Shown here: piece by piece, positions 20,801 through 32,722 of the stretch
Numbering within the stretch: position 1 is the stretch's first letter
How the letters are laid out: every line of letters begins with the position of its first letter
Source of the DNA: Lucifuga dentata
Lineage: Eukaryota; Chordata; Actinopteri; Ophidiiformes; Bythitidae
Length of the DNA: 64,000 bases
Assembly (NCBI GenBank): GCA_014773175.1
Contig: VXCM01001271.1
Span: forward strand, 142,669-206,668
Reading direction: 5' to 3'
Made by a program: the position numbers and the translations under genes
Notes under the pieces: model-generated
Told to the model about the DNA's origin: nothing
The model's input: the letters and a program-made list of their open reading frames with translations, nothing else
Databases searched by the model: none

Positions 20801-21184
20801 TTAAGCCACCCTTGTTGATTGTCTTGTCATAAATTCTGAATCGAGTTTTCGCGGCTTCATTTGTTGTTTACGAGTTTGTCCGACAAATTTGGTTTCACAT
20901 TTCGACAAATTTTGGTTTCACAAACCAAAATTTATCATCCTCTCATGTAAAGGATGTTTTTTACAGTACAGCTTTTCCTGCAATGAATAGAACCAAAACT
21001 ACTTTAGACTCCAGAACTTTAAGAGTCCACAATGGCACTTTTTACAGTGTAAACAGGGGGAAAGGAGTATATATTCCACCTTTATCCAGCCTGAACTGTA
21101 AAAAGAAAAGTAAGGGGTTTGGGAAATAACCTTTTTTTTAAAAAAAAAAAAAAAGATATTACTATAAGTGGAATTAATTTTTAC
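20801..21184. other. No feature recognised
   Basis: Unique sequence. TTTGGTTTCACA recurs twice within 20890-20930 with an inverted relative (CAAACCAAAATTT), a small local repeat. Confidence 0.45.
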
Positions 21185-21470
21185 CTGCTGAGCGCCTGGA
21201 CATCCCAGGTGTTACTGTGAAAATATCATCTGGCTCATTAATTGGAGTTATTCCAGACGATTATTGATGCCCCCGAGGAGCACGGTCCACTCTCTCTCTC
21301 TCTGCATGCATATTGAATTTCATAAATAAGACACCAACACGTCTCACCTATGGGGCAAGCAGCTCAACCACCGGCCTGTTTTTATGGGCGAACATCGATT
21401 ATCAACACTTCGAGGTGGTTTATGCATATTGAGCCCTATTCACAGGTGGAGCGGGAAATGAACCCTTTGG
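21185..21470. other. Unique block, candidate conserved non-coding DNA
   Basis: From CTGCTGAGCGCCTGGACATC to TATGCATATTGAGCCC the sequence is of balanced composition, with homeodomain-type TAATTG and CATAAAT motifs, next to a (CT)n run at 21290-21303. No frame is convincing. Confidence 0.25.
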
Positions 21471-21879
21471 TGCAAAAATGAGAAAGAACAGAAAAGCCTT
21501 TTGGGTATCCAAACAATGTAAATGGAATCTTTATCTCAGGTACACATCCACAAAGATTTGTGATTGAAATGTGTTTATTGGAGTTTGTTGTGGCGGCTGA
21601 AAATTACTGTCGTTATCTGCCAGCACATAAAGTGATTGTGAAGCACCTGAGATAATTGGAAAGTTCGACAGCAAATTGGCTACAATGACACAAACAACGT
21701 GTGAGAATCAGGATTCAGCTAAATATGAAAATAAAGTAATGAAAAGAGGAAGTAAAGGTGCGTAAGAGATAAGTTCTGTTTAAGAAAGGTGAAAACCACA
21801 AGGAGGCAAGAAGAGAAAGATGATTATAAATGATTTTATTATATTCTACTTTTAAAGTGAGAATGATGGCAGGAAGTAA
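21471..21879. other. No feature recognised
   Basis: Unique AT-rich sequence. Confidence 0.45.
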
Positions 21880-22141
21880 AGCGTAGAGACTTGAACCATG
21901 CTTGTGATAGGTCATTCATCACAGCAACAGCATGTCGTTTGTGCATGATTCTAGAAAGCATGGTCATTTATGTTTCTGGGTAAAAGACGTCTTGTCCTGG
22001 GACTATATTCCCCGGCAGAGTCACACATTGTCTTCTGTGCAGATCTGTGGTTAAATAAAGTTACTTCAGCAAAAAACCTAATAGATTTGTTGTTTGCTGT
22101 GATGGATTACATATCTCAAGTGTGTTTCAAATCTCTTCAAG

Positions 22142-22215
<74 letters not shown>

Positions 22216-22388
22216 TTAATCATGTACTGGAATGAACTGAAATCAATGGCATTCTGGAAGGTAGGAAAAACATTCTGAAATTTACTGCTGAAGTAGCAGC
22301 TTTTTGAAGAAGGTTGTGAGTAACTAACATGTATAAGGATTGTTTATATTGGGCTCAAACCTGCACGATCACCGGTATGACCCTTTAA
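21880..22388 (-). mobile_element. Rearranged T1 element with internal inversion
   Basis: 21880-21933 (GTAGAGACTTGAACCATGCT.. CATTCATCACAGC) is a piece in plus orientation. From about 21940 the copy runs in minus orientation (GGGACTATATTCCCCGGCAG.. GGAATGAACTGAAATCAATG) to TTAA at 22385-22388. The first piece is therefore inverted relative to 22085-22145, giving an inverted repeat with a 150-base spacer. The family's 3' terminal part is missing. Confidence 0.8.
22135..22216. repeat. (GATT)n microsatellite inside T1
   Basis: About 18 GATT units replace the single GTTGATTTTAAT of other T1 copies, so the tract arose by expansion of element sequence after insertion. Confidence 0.9.
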
Positions 22389-23368
22389 AAAGACATGTAG
22401 CATATATGCTTGTAGTAGCACATATGGATGCTCATCAAGCTAATATTAAAGCTAATGTTTCACATTCTGTATTGTCATGTAATGTGTAAAGAAGACACTA
22501 AAGAGATGTGAACTTGCTCACAGCTGATCCATCCTCTCGTCTTGTCCTCATGTCTCATGTATGAGGGACAGAGACATGAATGAGGGGAAACATGGAGACA
22601 ATTAAGGGAACTGGAATGTATATGTCCTTTGTGGCGTTTGATTAGAGTTCTGCCCCCGACCTCTGGAACTGAGCGAAGGCCATCGGCTCTCTCAACCTTT
22701 AACCTCAGTACTTAGCTGTGACCTCTAGAGGGCCATGGTGTCGTGTTTTTGCTCCGTTCACAAAACGAAGCCATTTTTTTTTTTTTAATTTTTGTGGACT
22801 CTTAGTCTGGATGAAGCCAAAATAACTAAATAAATAATTTTTTGTTGTTATACATGGGAGTCCACTCATGTCATAATCCTCAAGAGACCAAAGTCATTTC
22901 TGCTATTTTTTTTTCGCTGAATTTGTGTTTCATTTGCCACCTAAAAAGCTGCACTGTAAAATAATGATAATAATAATAATTTACTCAACATGATGAAAAA
23001 TCTTCCCTTTTTGCTCAAATTTTTCAGTCAATTTCCAAAATGTCATGTCAAAGTTTTCAAAAGCCAAAAACTCTTGTTCTTGTCTAATGGGGTCCAACCA
23101 ATACTGGATGTTATTTGATGCTGATACTAATGTCGATATCTTAGTACATAAGCAAAATCTAATTATATTAATTTTTTTTAATAACATAACCATTTCTGGC
23201 AAATTTGTTTTTTAAGACTTGCGACAACTGGAGTCCTGAGACTTTAAATTTAAAGTTGATTTTCAACAGTGGTTGTAACGGTAAAGGTAGCAGTCAATTT
23301 TCAACACTAAAACTGAGAAATACACTTATTAAAATATAAAATGTAGCCTGCAAAAGATTTTATGACCC
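22389..23368. other. No gene recognised
   Basis: Unique sequence with a T run near 22777. ORF 22981-23202 minus shows no domain. Confidence 0.45.
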
Positions 23369-23683
23369 TTAACCCTGTAAAGCCTGACACATTAAATAAT
23401 TATCAGAAAACTATATATATTTTTGCAATTTATTTCTTTATTGTACCCTTTAACAAATTTCCCCTCCAAAAAAATCAGAAAATATTTTTGCATATATGAA
23501 TTTTTTTTTTTTTTTTTTTNTTTTTTTTTTTTTTTTTTGATATTAGACATTTATTTAACTCAACAGGAATTAAACTGGAACTTTTTTTTATGATATAATA
23601 GTGTTTTGGTCAATAACTGATCATGTTGATGATGTAGAGCCTCAGAAATCACAAATGTGACACAAATGGTGTTATAGGATTAA
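23369..23683. mobile_element. Second TTAA-flanked short element (family T2)
   Basis: TTAA at 23369-23372 and 23680-23683 enclose 307 bp whose ends, CCCTGTAAAGCC and the complement of GGTGTTATAGGA, match at 9 of 12 positions. TTAA plus a CCYT-like start fits piggyBac-type non-autonomous elements. A poly-T run with N at 23520 occupies the middle. It is unrelated in sequence to T1. Confidence 0.6.
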
Positions 23684-24102
23684 CTTCTTGTTGCATAGCT
23701 GCACATATATGCCAACAAATATATATATATATATCTGTGATAAGCAAACAATCCAAAAACTTCAACTTGCCTATATTTTGTTCAGGCTTGAAATTTCCAA
23801 CATTTTTTACAGTGGAGTTTATTGAAAAAGTAAAATTACAAAAATAACTTATAAGTCGACCAAAGAGAAGCATCAAAAGTCTCACATTTTCACTTTGTGT
23901 TTTTGGAGCAGGATGGAGAGATGAAGGACTCAATAACTGATTCAACAGATAATCAATACGATTACAGACAAATAATCAATCGTGCGGAGCCTGAATCATC
24001 TGTTGGGTGAACGATGGTGACACTTATAATTGGATTCACTCTGAGAAACAACGGAACAGCCCAGAAAAAAAATGAGACAATTATATCCAACGTTAATGCA
24101 GC
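23684..24102. other. No feature recognised
   Basis: AT-rich, with a short (AT)n at 23718-23734. Confidence 0.45.
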
Positions 24103-24213
24103 GAACAAACTCATATTTATTCTGAGGGGTGTGTGTGTGTGTGTGTGTGTGTGTGATNGAACAAACTCATATTTATTCTGAGGGGTGTGTGTGTGTGTGT
24201 GTGTGTGTGTGAT
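24103..24213. other. 55-bp duplication around N with (GT)n
   Basis: 24103-24157 is repeated exactly at 24159-24213 with N at 24158. Each copy ends in a (GT)n run. The exact match argues for an assembly overlap, not for a real tandem repeat. Confidence 0.85.
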
Positions 24214-25754
24214 GGATAGAACAGATAGAGGAAGGGATTGGTTGTGGGAGAAGAAGGAAACAGCATGACAAATTCAATAAAACACCTCTGAAGAGAAAGC
24301 TGCCCCCCCACCCACACACACACACACACTTAAAATGATGGGTTTCTCCCTGCACCCCAGGGCTCGGTCGACCCCTGCGCCAGATTAAATCTGACNGGAT
24401 GTTAAGTTTGGGGGTGACAGACTAATGAGGGTTTTCCTGCATGAAGCTTTATTTTCATATTTACTCCTGAGCACCAAAGGGCCAAACAGCACTCTCAGCC
24501 TGGATTACAGAGTTTACACACACTGACAGCTGTTAGAGCCACATAACCCACTCTACCCACTCTACCCACTCAACACTGGGAAACAGAAGGCTGAAGGTGC
24601 ATCCTGTCCTCCCTTCCTCCCTCCTCCTCTTCTTGTCTCCATTCGTACAGGGGACGCGGTGGTTGAGGAGAGGTTGGAAGGAGATATTTTGGGCAATTTA
24701 AGACGCAACAAGACACTTGTTTAAAGACAAGAGCATTTACCATCCAACTGGAAAAGAATGGCGCCCTCTGTTGGTTAAAATAAGTACAATCAGCCATTGA
24801 TCTGATTGAGACGGACAATATGTGTATTTCCAGATGTATCCTGATGTGGAGCGAAGAAATACTGACAATATCTGAGCAGAGTGACATATTTCTGATAGCA
24901 TAAAGTGTGTTTGTGCATTACTGTTTTATTTCAAGGTGCAACAGGAGAGAAAGAAACATAGTTTTGGTGGAAAGTCAGGGAATGTAATTTTAGTTGTTCA
25001 TGCAAATTCAGTTCCAGTAGCATGCTGCCATTTATACGGCCCCTTACATTATGGCTAATATCAGACTTGACTGGTAAGATCTGAACCATGACAGCATTGT
25101 CAGGGTTAGAAACCATCATGCTAATTAAAGGGAGATTCAGATCTCGGTTTGCTTCAGATGAAGTGCCTGTCTGATATCAGATCCCAGCTGAAACCATCTT
25201 TTCCCTCTGTTGACAGCGACTGTTCAGATATATTGAGCTGTGAAAGTAGGGAGGGTATCAATTTCTCTCTCACACTCTTTTATTTCTTCACAAAAGTACT
25301 TAGGTCACTGACAGCGCTTACAGCTTCTACAGCATGAGTACCTTTGAAGAGAAAATTGAAAGTGTGGGGCATCTATATGATTCTTGGTGTCAAGATTATA
25401 AAGAGACACAGAAGCTGCAGCAACTCCTCCTCCTCCTCCTCTTCCTACATGGCTTTCCATCCCACCATGACATGGAAGCATTCTGAACAGGCACAAACAT
25501 GGGTACTTTTCAGCATCACGTTGCACGACCTAGATCTTTTGAAACATAATCTGGCCTTTGCAGCATGAGTTGTCACCTTAAACACAACGTACGCCTTCAA
25601 CGACAGATTCTAGCATTAAATTAAAGGTGTTACAGTCGTTTAAAATTGCAATAAACATGTGGGTTTACTCATGTTCTTACACCACCATAATATATTATAG
25701 TGTGTCACATGAGGGGTTACAATAACAAATCTCTCTATAAGGGATAATTCACTG
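24214..25754. other. No gene recognised
   Basis: Contains short CA runs at 24313-24330, an N at 24396, a small ACTCTACCC repeat at 24551-24570 and (CTC)n at 25420-25440. ORFs of 60-105 codons have no recognised domain. Confidence 0.45.
24761..24774 (-). promoter_or_regulatory. CTCF-like motif
   Basis: The minus strand reads CCAACAGAGGGCGC, matching CCASYAGRGGGCRS at 13 of 14 positions. Sequence match only; occupancy is unknown. Confidence 0.35.
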
Positions 25755-25945
25755 TTGATTGATAAGTTGTGAGCCTTATCAATCATGTACTTAATCCTTC
25801 CAGCTCAACATTTCTGCCAATAATAGTGGAAGGATTTTATTTCAGTTTCATAGAAGTCCTTTTCAAGCTGTGCAATGTGTGTGTGTGTGTGCATGTATAT
25901 ATATATATATATATATATATCCTCCACTGCTGATATGTGATATAT
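25755..25945 (-). mobile_element. Mariner relic, left part
   Basis: TTGATTGATAAGTTGTGAGCC (first 20 bases at 25761) is followed by CAGCTCAACATTTCTGCCAA and GGAAGGATTTTATTTCAGTT, as in the copy at 26725. It is interrupted by (GT)n(AT)n at 25876-25920 and ends after CCTCCACTGCTGATATG. Confidence 0.75.
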
Positions 25946-26724
25946 AATCAAACGAAGCAAACAAGTTAACCTACTTGTAGCATCCTAGCAGAATAAAGCA
26001 CTTTAGACTGGTGGTTGGTTCAAAGAAATTTAATTTGTGCTTCCTTTTTTGTTTTTTAACACCACTAAGCTGTCCATTAAACCCACAACAAACATAACAA
26101 ACATAACAAATAACATATCAACAAAGGGAAATAAAAAACTATGCTGCCTTATCACAACCTTAGCATGTTAGCAGGCTCAATATCAGTTAATTAACTTTTA
26201 CACTTGATAGTATTGCCTTAATTAGCAACCACAAAAACAACACATTAGCAGCCAAACTTACACAATAAAATAAAATTTAAAATCCTTTAAAACATGCTTT
26301 CAGAATGAGCACACCATGTTAGCTCTTTGGTTGCGGCTTAATTAAATATACACCACCTTCAGTTATTCTCAATATACACAATAGCATGCTGTAGCTATCT
26401 TGTAATTTTCCTCTTTTTCCCCCCCTTTTTTTTTTTCCAAAACTGCTGGATAACTACAGACTACATTCCTTCAAAATAAGACTTCATTTGTGTCAGGAAG
26501 TAGTGAAAAATAAAGGCTGTTCACTGGTTGCCTTAAACTTTATGTTCAGATTAAATTGTATTTCAGTCCAGATCCAGACGTACTGAGGGTGCAGGTTATA
26601 GAATTTTACAAGGCACATATCTATCTACCTTATCTATTTACCTACCTGCCTGCCTGTCTGTCTGATCAATATAAACTTAAAATGGGTTGTTACAATAAAC
26701 TGCCACCCTAAAGGATGATGTGTG
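25946..26724. other. No gene recognised
   Basis: AT-rich. Short CTATCTACCT/CTGCCTGTCTG repeats lie at 26620-26665. Confidence 0.45.
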
Positions 26725-27297
26725 CCATTGATTGATAAGTTATGAGCCTAGCATACAAAACCCTGACTCAAAGGTTTTGCAGTCATTTCAAACATAATTT
26801 TCCTCCAGCTTGACCCAGTTCTGCCCATGATGCTGGAGGGATTTTATCCCAGTATTCATGGAAATGCTTATCTGTGCTCTGCAAAAAAAAAAAAAAAANA
26901 AAAAAAAAAAAAAAAAATTAATAAAAAAATAATAATAATAAATTAAAAGTCCTCCACAGCTGATATGATGTCGTCAGATGCAGCCAAACAGGTTCCACAT
27001 ATAACTTTTTGTTATATTTGGGAAGAGGTGAAATTCTGAGGGGCCAATTGAGGTGAGCAGTCTGGGTGCTGAGCCAGTTCAAAGCCACAATCATGGACAT
27101 CAGCCAACAAGTATATTATGGCTGGCCTCTTTTAGCCATCTCATACAACTCAGAGTCTCAGTACATCTGGAAATTTTACATTAGGATCACTGAGCTCAAA
27201 TAAATGCAGAGGAACTGTTTCATTTTGACAAAAATTTTACAGCCGTCGCTCACTTCCTTACACACCAGGCTCAGAACTTATCAGTCAACCCTTGCAT
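26725..27297 (-). mobile_element. Mariner relic with remnant of the transposase catalytic end
   Basis: The ends, ATTGATTGATAAGTTATGAG and GGCTCAGAACTTATCAGTCA, are inverted repeats. On the minus strand near 27085-27010 the reading GFELAQHPDCSPQLAPQNF resembles the mariner transposase segment around SPDLAPSDY, which holds the last catalytic Asp. Here that Asp position is Asn, and the Asp of SPDLAP is Gln, followed by a stop. At 573 bp it is less than half a full mariner, so an internal deletion removed most of the gene. A poly-A run with N at 26899 lies inside. It is inactive. Confidence 0.8.
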
Positions 27298-27335
27298 GTT
27301 GTTTGGTTGTAGATTCAACATTTTATGCTGTATGT

Positions 27336-27372
<37 letters not shown>

Positions 27373-28714
27373 TCATTCTATACTCTTCTGTCACACATAA
27401 GGAAAATAATTTCAGATGTTGTACTGAACGTATATAATCGCTGCAGATAATTTATTACTATGCATGTTCTGCTGCAGCTGTAGAGGAAACAGTGTTGAGT
27501 GACCATCAGTGTGTGTGTGTGTGTGTGTACCATGAGAAGAAAACACTGAGATGAGGTCATTTTAATAGTATATCACATTAAAGACCCCACCCCACATCCC
27601 CTGTGGGAGCACACGAGTGGTGCACAAGCATATTAAGGTGGTTTTCACTGTGAAATATTGAATGTACAACATGTTACTTTTCCATGAATCACAATACATC
27701 CATTTCCTCTGTTGCAGTTTGCGACGGATCTCTCCCAAAGGATAATTACAGCCTCTACAGTTTAGCTTTTCTCCGGTGATTTCCTGCCCCGCGAAAATTA
27801 GGCCTCGCCAGGTCCATTTATCATCCCATTACCACAGTCCTGCTCCCTAAATATAGATGCAGCGCTGGCAACGGCGCCAACAACAATACCATGCAATCAC
27901 ACAATCACACACTTGCACAATCGCACAATCACGCAGACGGTCAACACCTCTTGATTGAAGCTGCACGGTTGAAAACAAGCGTCATCAGTTTTATTCTTTC
28001 CTGTGATTTGAGTGATCTTGCCAAGGTGAAAAACACAAAAATACAAAACTTAGTCATCTTACAAGGACACTGTAGCATTTTGTCCGTGATTTTATTGATT
28101 ATTTATTCATTTATTTGTTTCTGTGTTGTTTATGAAGAAAATTTAATGACAAGGTGAGATCCTTTTTTTAGGCAGTTTTCTGATAATTATGAAATTCATT
28201 TCTATTAAATGGATTTCTTTTGCACATATCTGGAACACGTTCATAGTGCTGGCATACGTGATGGGAGGAAGGGTCACCACTTTGATTGCTGTAACAAATC
28301 AATCAGATGCCATGACATGATCATAACATGTCGAGTTTACCAAACACGGCTTCAGATAACCATGTTAAAAGTTAGGTGTCTTATCAGCTGTGTCATCCTG
28401 GAAGGCAGCACATCTAGAGACATCTTTCCTGTTTTGATTTTGTTTTAGCCTCCAGACAGCTCTAAGCCAATCAGCAGAGAGAATATGGCTTTTATTGATA
28501 TTTTGGCTTTTTTTTTTTTTTTTANTTTTTTTTTTTTTTTTATATTTTCTGTGTAAAATCAATAATAGTAACAACTCACTCACTGATTCAAACCAGAAAA
28601 AAAATGGACTGCAGGCTTTATTTTGTCTTTCATTTTGAAAAAACAGACTTAATGGTTGTTTGAATTTTTGTCACCTTATTTTTTAAATATTTGACTGAGG
28701 TCACATTTTCATAT
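27298..28714. other. Low-copy sequence with GT repeats
   Basis: (GT)n lies at 27333-27369 and 27510-27529. CAATCACACAATCGCACAAT-like repeats lie at 27893-27930, and a poly-T run with N at 28525. The part 27690-27870 (CAGTTTGCGACGGATCTCTC to AACGGCGCCAACAAC) is unique and GC-elevated, a candidate conserved non-coding element. No gene recognised. Confidence 0.4.
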
Positions 28715-29297
28715 ATAAAGGACCATACTCGCTATTGTGCACGTTTGAGCCCAATATATACAATTCATATACACATTATTTTACTGATAGCCATTTCCCA
28801 AAATATTCAACTTTAGTGGTAAATTTTAGAATTGTTTTTCCTACCTTCCAGTCTGTCATTGGTTTCAGTTCATTCCAGTACGCTATAAAAATCAACCTCC
28901 AAGAGGCTTGAAACATGCTTGAGATAAATAATCCATCACAACAAAGATGATTTATTTATATTAGGTTTTTTGTGGAAGTAACTATATTTAACTGATTCAA
29001 CATGGAGCTGCACGGAAGACGATGTCTGTCTCCACCAGGAAATATAGTCCCAGGAGAAGATGGCTTTTACCAAGAAATTAAAATGACTGTGACCTCAACA
29101 ATTGTATGTAAGAGTTAGAGGGCAAAATATTGAATTTTAAAGTGGATGTATCACCTGAATATTTCATTTTTGAAAGATTAAGAAATGTGAAAAACAACAG
29201 GAAAACTAAAATATGGTTTTATGTTTTGGAAATGGGTTGTCAGTAATGTAACATGTATGCGGCTCAAGAATGCACAATCATCGGTATGGTCCTTTAA
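28715..29297 (+). mobile_element. TTAA element T1, full length
   Basis: 583 bp. The left border reads ATAA instead of TTAA; the right border is TTAA (29294-29297). Landmarks include GTGCACGTTTGAGCCCAATA, CATTCCAGTACGCTATAAAA and CACCAGGAAATATAGTCCCA. Confidence 0.9.
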
Positions 29298-30028
29298 AGA
29301 GTAATTGGGAGATGTAGTGGTGAGGTGTGGAGTATGAGTTTCCTTTTAATTTATTGCAAAAAGATACTTTTCCATTTGTAATGATAGACTGCAGCAAAGA
29401 ACAGGATCAGTCATAACATGAGTCATAACCTCAGCACAAAGCGGCTGTGGAGATTAATAATCACTCAGCTGGAGGTTTTCTCTCAGTGTGGATGTGTTCC
29501 AGATATGTGCACAAGAAATCAAAATGCTGACATTACTTCTGATCCCTGCTTCTGTCTGTAATTGGTCAAATATCACATGACGTGTTGCATTTCCAGTGTG
29601 CGTCCAGTGGGCGGAGCTCAGTCAACTTTGTAGCCATTATGATACCAAAAGAACCTGTGGGTTCATTTTATGTTTTATTGTTGCACATAAGATGATTTAA
29701 AGGCTGTAATTTTTCATAAAATGTTCCTTTGGCAAGATGATTACCAAAGGCTTGACTTGTGTTTAGGATGGGAACCTTCTTTGTGGAAGACTTTTTGTGT
29801 AAAGCTGAGAGAAGACAAAATCCTAGTTTATATAATAAGTTAAGTTTTTAATGTAATTTTGAATGTCCTGACTGTATACTTGACAGTTTTTGTCTCATGT
29901 GGCCTGGTCACGTTTGTGTGCATGACAAAAAATAAAAAATATATAAAATCAAAATCAATCAGAACCTGAATCATTGCATCTTGAGTCTTGCAAAACGTCA
30001 TTGTCCTGAAAGTTCAACTTTTTATGAA
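29298..30028. other. No gene recognised
   Basis: Unique sequence. GCATGACAAAAAATAAAAAA near 29920 may be a retroelement 3' tail, but no body supports it. Confidence 0.4.
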
Positions 30029-30563
30029 TTAAAGGACCATACCAACCATTTTGCATGTTTGAGCCTAATATATTCAATTTTCATACATGTAACGTTACTG
30101 ACAATCATTTCCCAAAGCATACTACTGGAATGGTGAATTNNNNNNNNNNNTTAAAATCAACTTGTTGATACTTGAAATGTTCTTGGGATAGGTAATCCAT
30201 CATTGTGAACAAGACTTATATTCAGAAGTTTCATAATTTTCGAGTTTAAGCACAATAAAAAGCACAAAGTGAATGTATGTCTCCACCAGGGAATGTAGTC
30301 CCAAAAGAAGACCTGCATTTATCGAAAAATTTAAATGACCGTGACTTCATAAGGCTGCGTAACTATTAGCAGGAGAAACATGGATTTTTAAGGTGGGTGT
30401 ATCACTTGAATATTTGATTTTGAAAGATTAAGAGATTTTGCAAAATATCAGGAAAGCTGAAATACGGTTTTATCCTTTGGGAAATGATTGTCAGTAACGT
30501 AACATGTATGAAAATTGAATATATTAGGCTCAAACATGCAAAATGGATGGTATGGCCCTTTAA
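30029..30563 (+). mobile_element. TTAA element T1, subfamily B, with assembly gap
   Basis: TTAA borders at 30029-30032 and 30560-30563. Subfamily B markers are TTGTTGATACTTGAAATG, GAGTTTAAGCACAATAAAAA, AAGAAGACCTGCATTTATCG and GACTTCATAAGGCTGCG. An 11-N gap (30140-30150) removes the region that holds CCTTCCAGACTGCC..ATTCCAG in other copies. Confidence 0.9.
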
Positions 30564-31230
30564 CTGTGGCTTCTGTTGGAAAAAAAATAGCACATATGGT
30601 GAGTTCTTGTCATGATATCATGCAGACAGAGTATGAGAACATCGCAAGAACTGGACTTTTATTTATTTCTTTAAACATGACACAAGTAATATTAATAATG
30701 CAAAGAAGCAATAAATATTGCTGCAAGAGAAGATCCTTAGAGAGAGGGGGAGAGAGAGAGAGAGAGAGAGAGTTTGTGTTACTCAGATGTGTGTGATATC
30801 TGGGGAAATGTTACGTAGATCTCTCCCCTCTCTCTTTCTTGTTTTATGGTCAGGGGTTTGATTTCTAAGGCGTCTAAATTACACGACGCTTCATTAAAAC
30901 ATGGCGTCTTATTCAGTCTTTGTCACAGGAAACACGTGTCATGACGAGTCATTACGAGTCTGTTAAACATGAAAACTAGACTCTCGGGGGAGGCGGGCAT
31001 GCAGCGGTAGCATAAAATATGACCATGACATGTTTGACTTTTGTGGCTGAGGTGGGAAATGAGGGAAGAAGCGCAGACACTTTGTGTGATGTTTATTTGA
31101 CAGGGCTGTCGGCGTGACGTGAACCTACGGAATGACCCTGAACGCATCACGGTGCCTTCAAGGCTTAATGTTTATCCAAGAATAAGCTTTTCTTCTTGTT
31201 TCTTGCTTTCTCTCATCCACAGAGGGAGGA
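30564..31230. other. No gene recognised
   Basis: A (GA)n tract lies at about 30740-30770. The rest is unique. Confidence 0.45.
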
Positions 31231-31400
31231 AACTAAATACATTTAGTCAGGAAAGTAGCAGATACTGAATTACAAATTTGAGATTATGGTACTTTATTTG
31301 AATATTTGCGTTTTGGAGACTTTGTATTTTTTACATTTCAGAGGAAAATATTGTTTGTTTTACTGCAATACATTATCTGTAGTTACTAATAACTTTGCAT
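31231..31400 (-). repeat. AAGTA-type dispersed fish repeat
   Basis: GATTATGGTACTTTATTTGA and the surrounding bases are reminiscent of the common teleost repeat containing ACTTTTACTTGAGTAA-like sequence. The companion copies at 41186 and 51085 also lie next to purine/pyrimidine tracts. Confidence 0.4.
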
Positions 31401-31423
31401 GTTCAGATTTTTTTTATTCAGCA

Positions 31424-31435
31424 TAAGATGTATGC

Positions 31436-31490
<55 letters not shown>

Positions 31491-31503
31491 NTAAGATGTA
31501 TGC

Positions 31504-31562
<59 letters not shown>

Positions 31563-31998
31563 GATGTCACCCCTTTACTTTTTAAAACTTCTATGATTGT
31601 CATCCAGTTTCCATCTTGCCTTCTCTTCATTTGTCCATCTACTTCCCTTCATCCCTCCTTTCTTTTCAACTTCTCTACTGTCTTCCTTTCCTTTACTTCT
31701 ATTCCATTCTTCCTTCTTATTTTCCCTTTCTTCCTCATTCTGTCCTCCCTCCCTGCCTTTTGCACTCTTTCTTTCTTTTTTCTTTATTTCCTTTCTCCTT
31801 GTTCATTTCCATCTATTCATTCTTTTCTTGTGTTCTTTCTTCTTGTTTTCTTCCTTCTACCCTACTATGTTTACTTGTTTCCTTCCCTTCCCTTCTTTTT
31901 CCTTTTCTTTTTCCCTTCCTTACGTCTGTCCTTCCTTTCTTCCTTCCTTCCTTCCTTCGTTCCTTCCTTCTTTCCTTGCCTGCTTCATCTTTTCCCTC
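31424..31998. repeat. 570-base pyrimidine tract, (CTTT)n at one end
   Basis: (CTTT)n runs from 31435 to 31561, interrupted by a 67-bp exact duplication around N at 31491 (31424-31490 equals 31492-31558). Beyond this, C/T-rich sequence with TTCC runs extends to 31998. The 204-, 167- and 134-codon ORFs on the plus strand are Phe/Ser/Leu low-complexity translations and not genes. Confidence 0.9.
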
Positions 31999-32722
31999 CT
32001 TCAAATTAGTAAAAGCATGAAAATCCCCAAACCTGCAGAAGCAGAGTACTTGTCTTTGTATTGTTTTCAGTATTTTTCCGCTGTGATGTTGTTACTTTAA
32101 CTAAAGCAAAGTGAGTTATCTTCTTATTTCAATAAACCAGCATGGAAGCATTCATTTATTAAAAAAAGAAAGAAAAAAAAGAGGAGTAGAAAAGTGCATC
32201 TGAGAGGCCTTTGATGTGCGGCTTGAGTTTAGTTTGGGTGAAGTAAAGGTGGTGGTGTTCATATCAGAATGTGCTCTGAGGCCATGGCGGAGGCTGGGTG
32301 GGTGTGTGGTGATGTGGTGGGAAAATGTGGCGGGGGGAAGTGAGAAGCGATGGGGGTCACGGCGGGGTCCTGACACAAGGGGCGAGGGCCAGATTGAATG
32401 AACGGGCCCCGGGGAGAGACTTCATATACAAACGCTGTCAAACAAACAAACACGTTTCATGTGAGCACCTGAAGGCAAAAACGCAGGAAACATTTACACA
32501 CATCCAGCTTCTCATCGCAGAAAGATACAAGTTGTCGCGTTTTGAGCCGAAATTTGATCGAACAGAAACACGTTTTCAGACCAATGAAGGATTCTTGAAG
32601 CTGTGAAGCTCCAACAGATTTATGAGCCTGATATCCTAAAATTTTCTGTCTGAACACCAGACAACACATTTCCACAACTCCCATGTTGAAACTGTTACCT
32701 CTGGACTAACTTATATTTGAAA
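31999..32722. other. Low-copy sequence with a GC-elevated core
   Basis: 32215-32430 is G-rich with CpG sites (GGGGTCACGGCGGGGTCCTG, GGCCCCGGGGAGAGAC). Overlapping ORFs on both strands show no domain. It could be regulatory or exonic. Confidence 0.3.

Noticed and set aside
31395..32100. Three overlapping plus-strand ORFs of 134-204 codons
   Set aside because: They translate a pyrimidine tract (Phe, Ser, Leu, Pro only), include an N and a false duplication, and have no domain.
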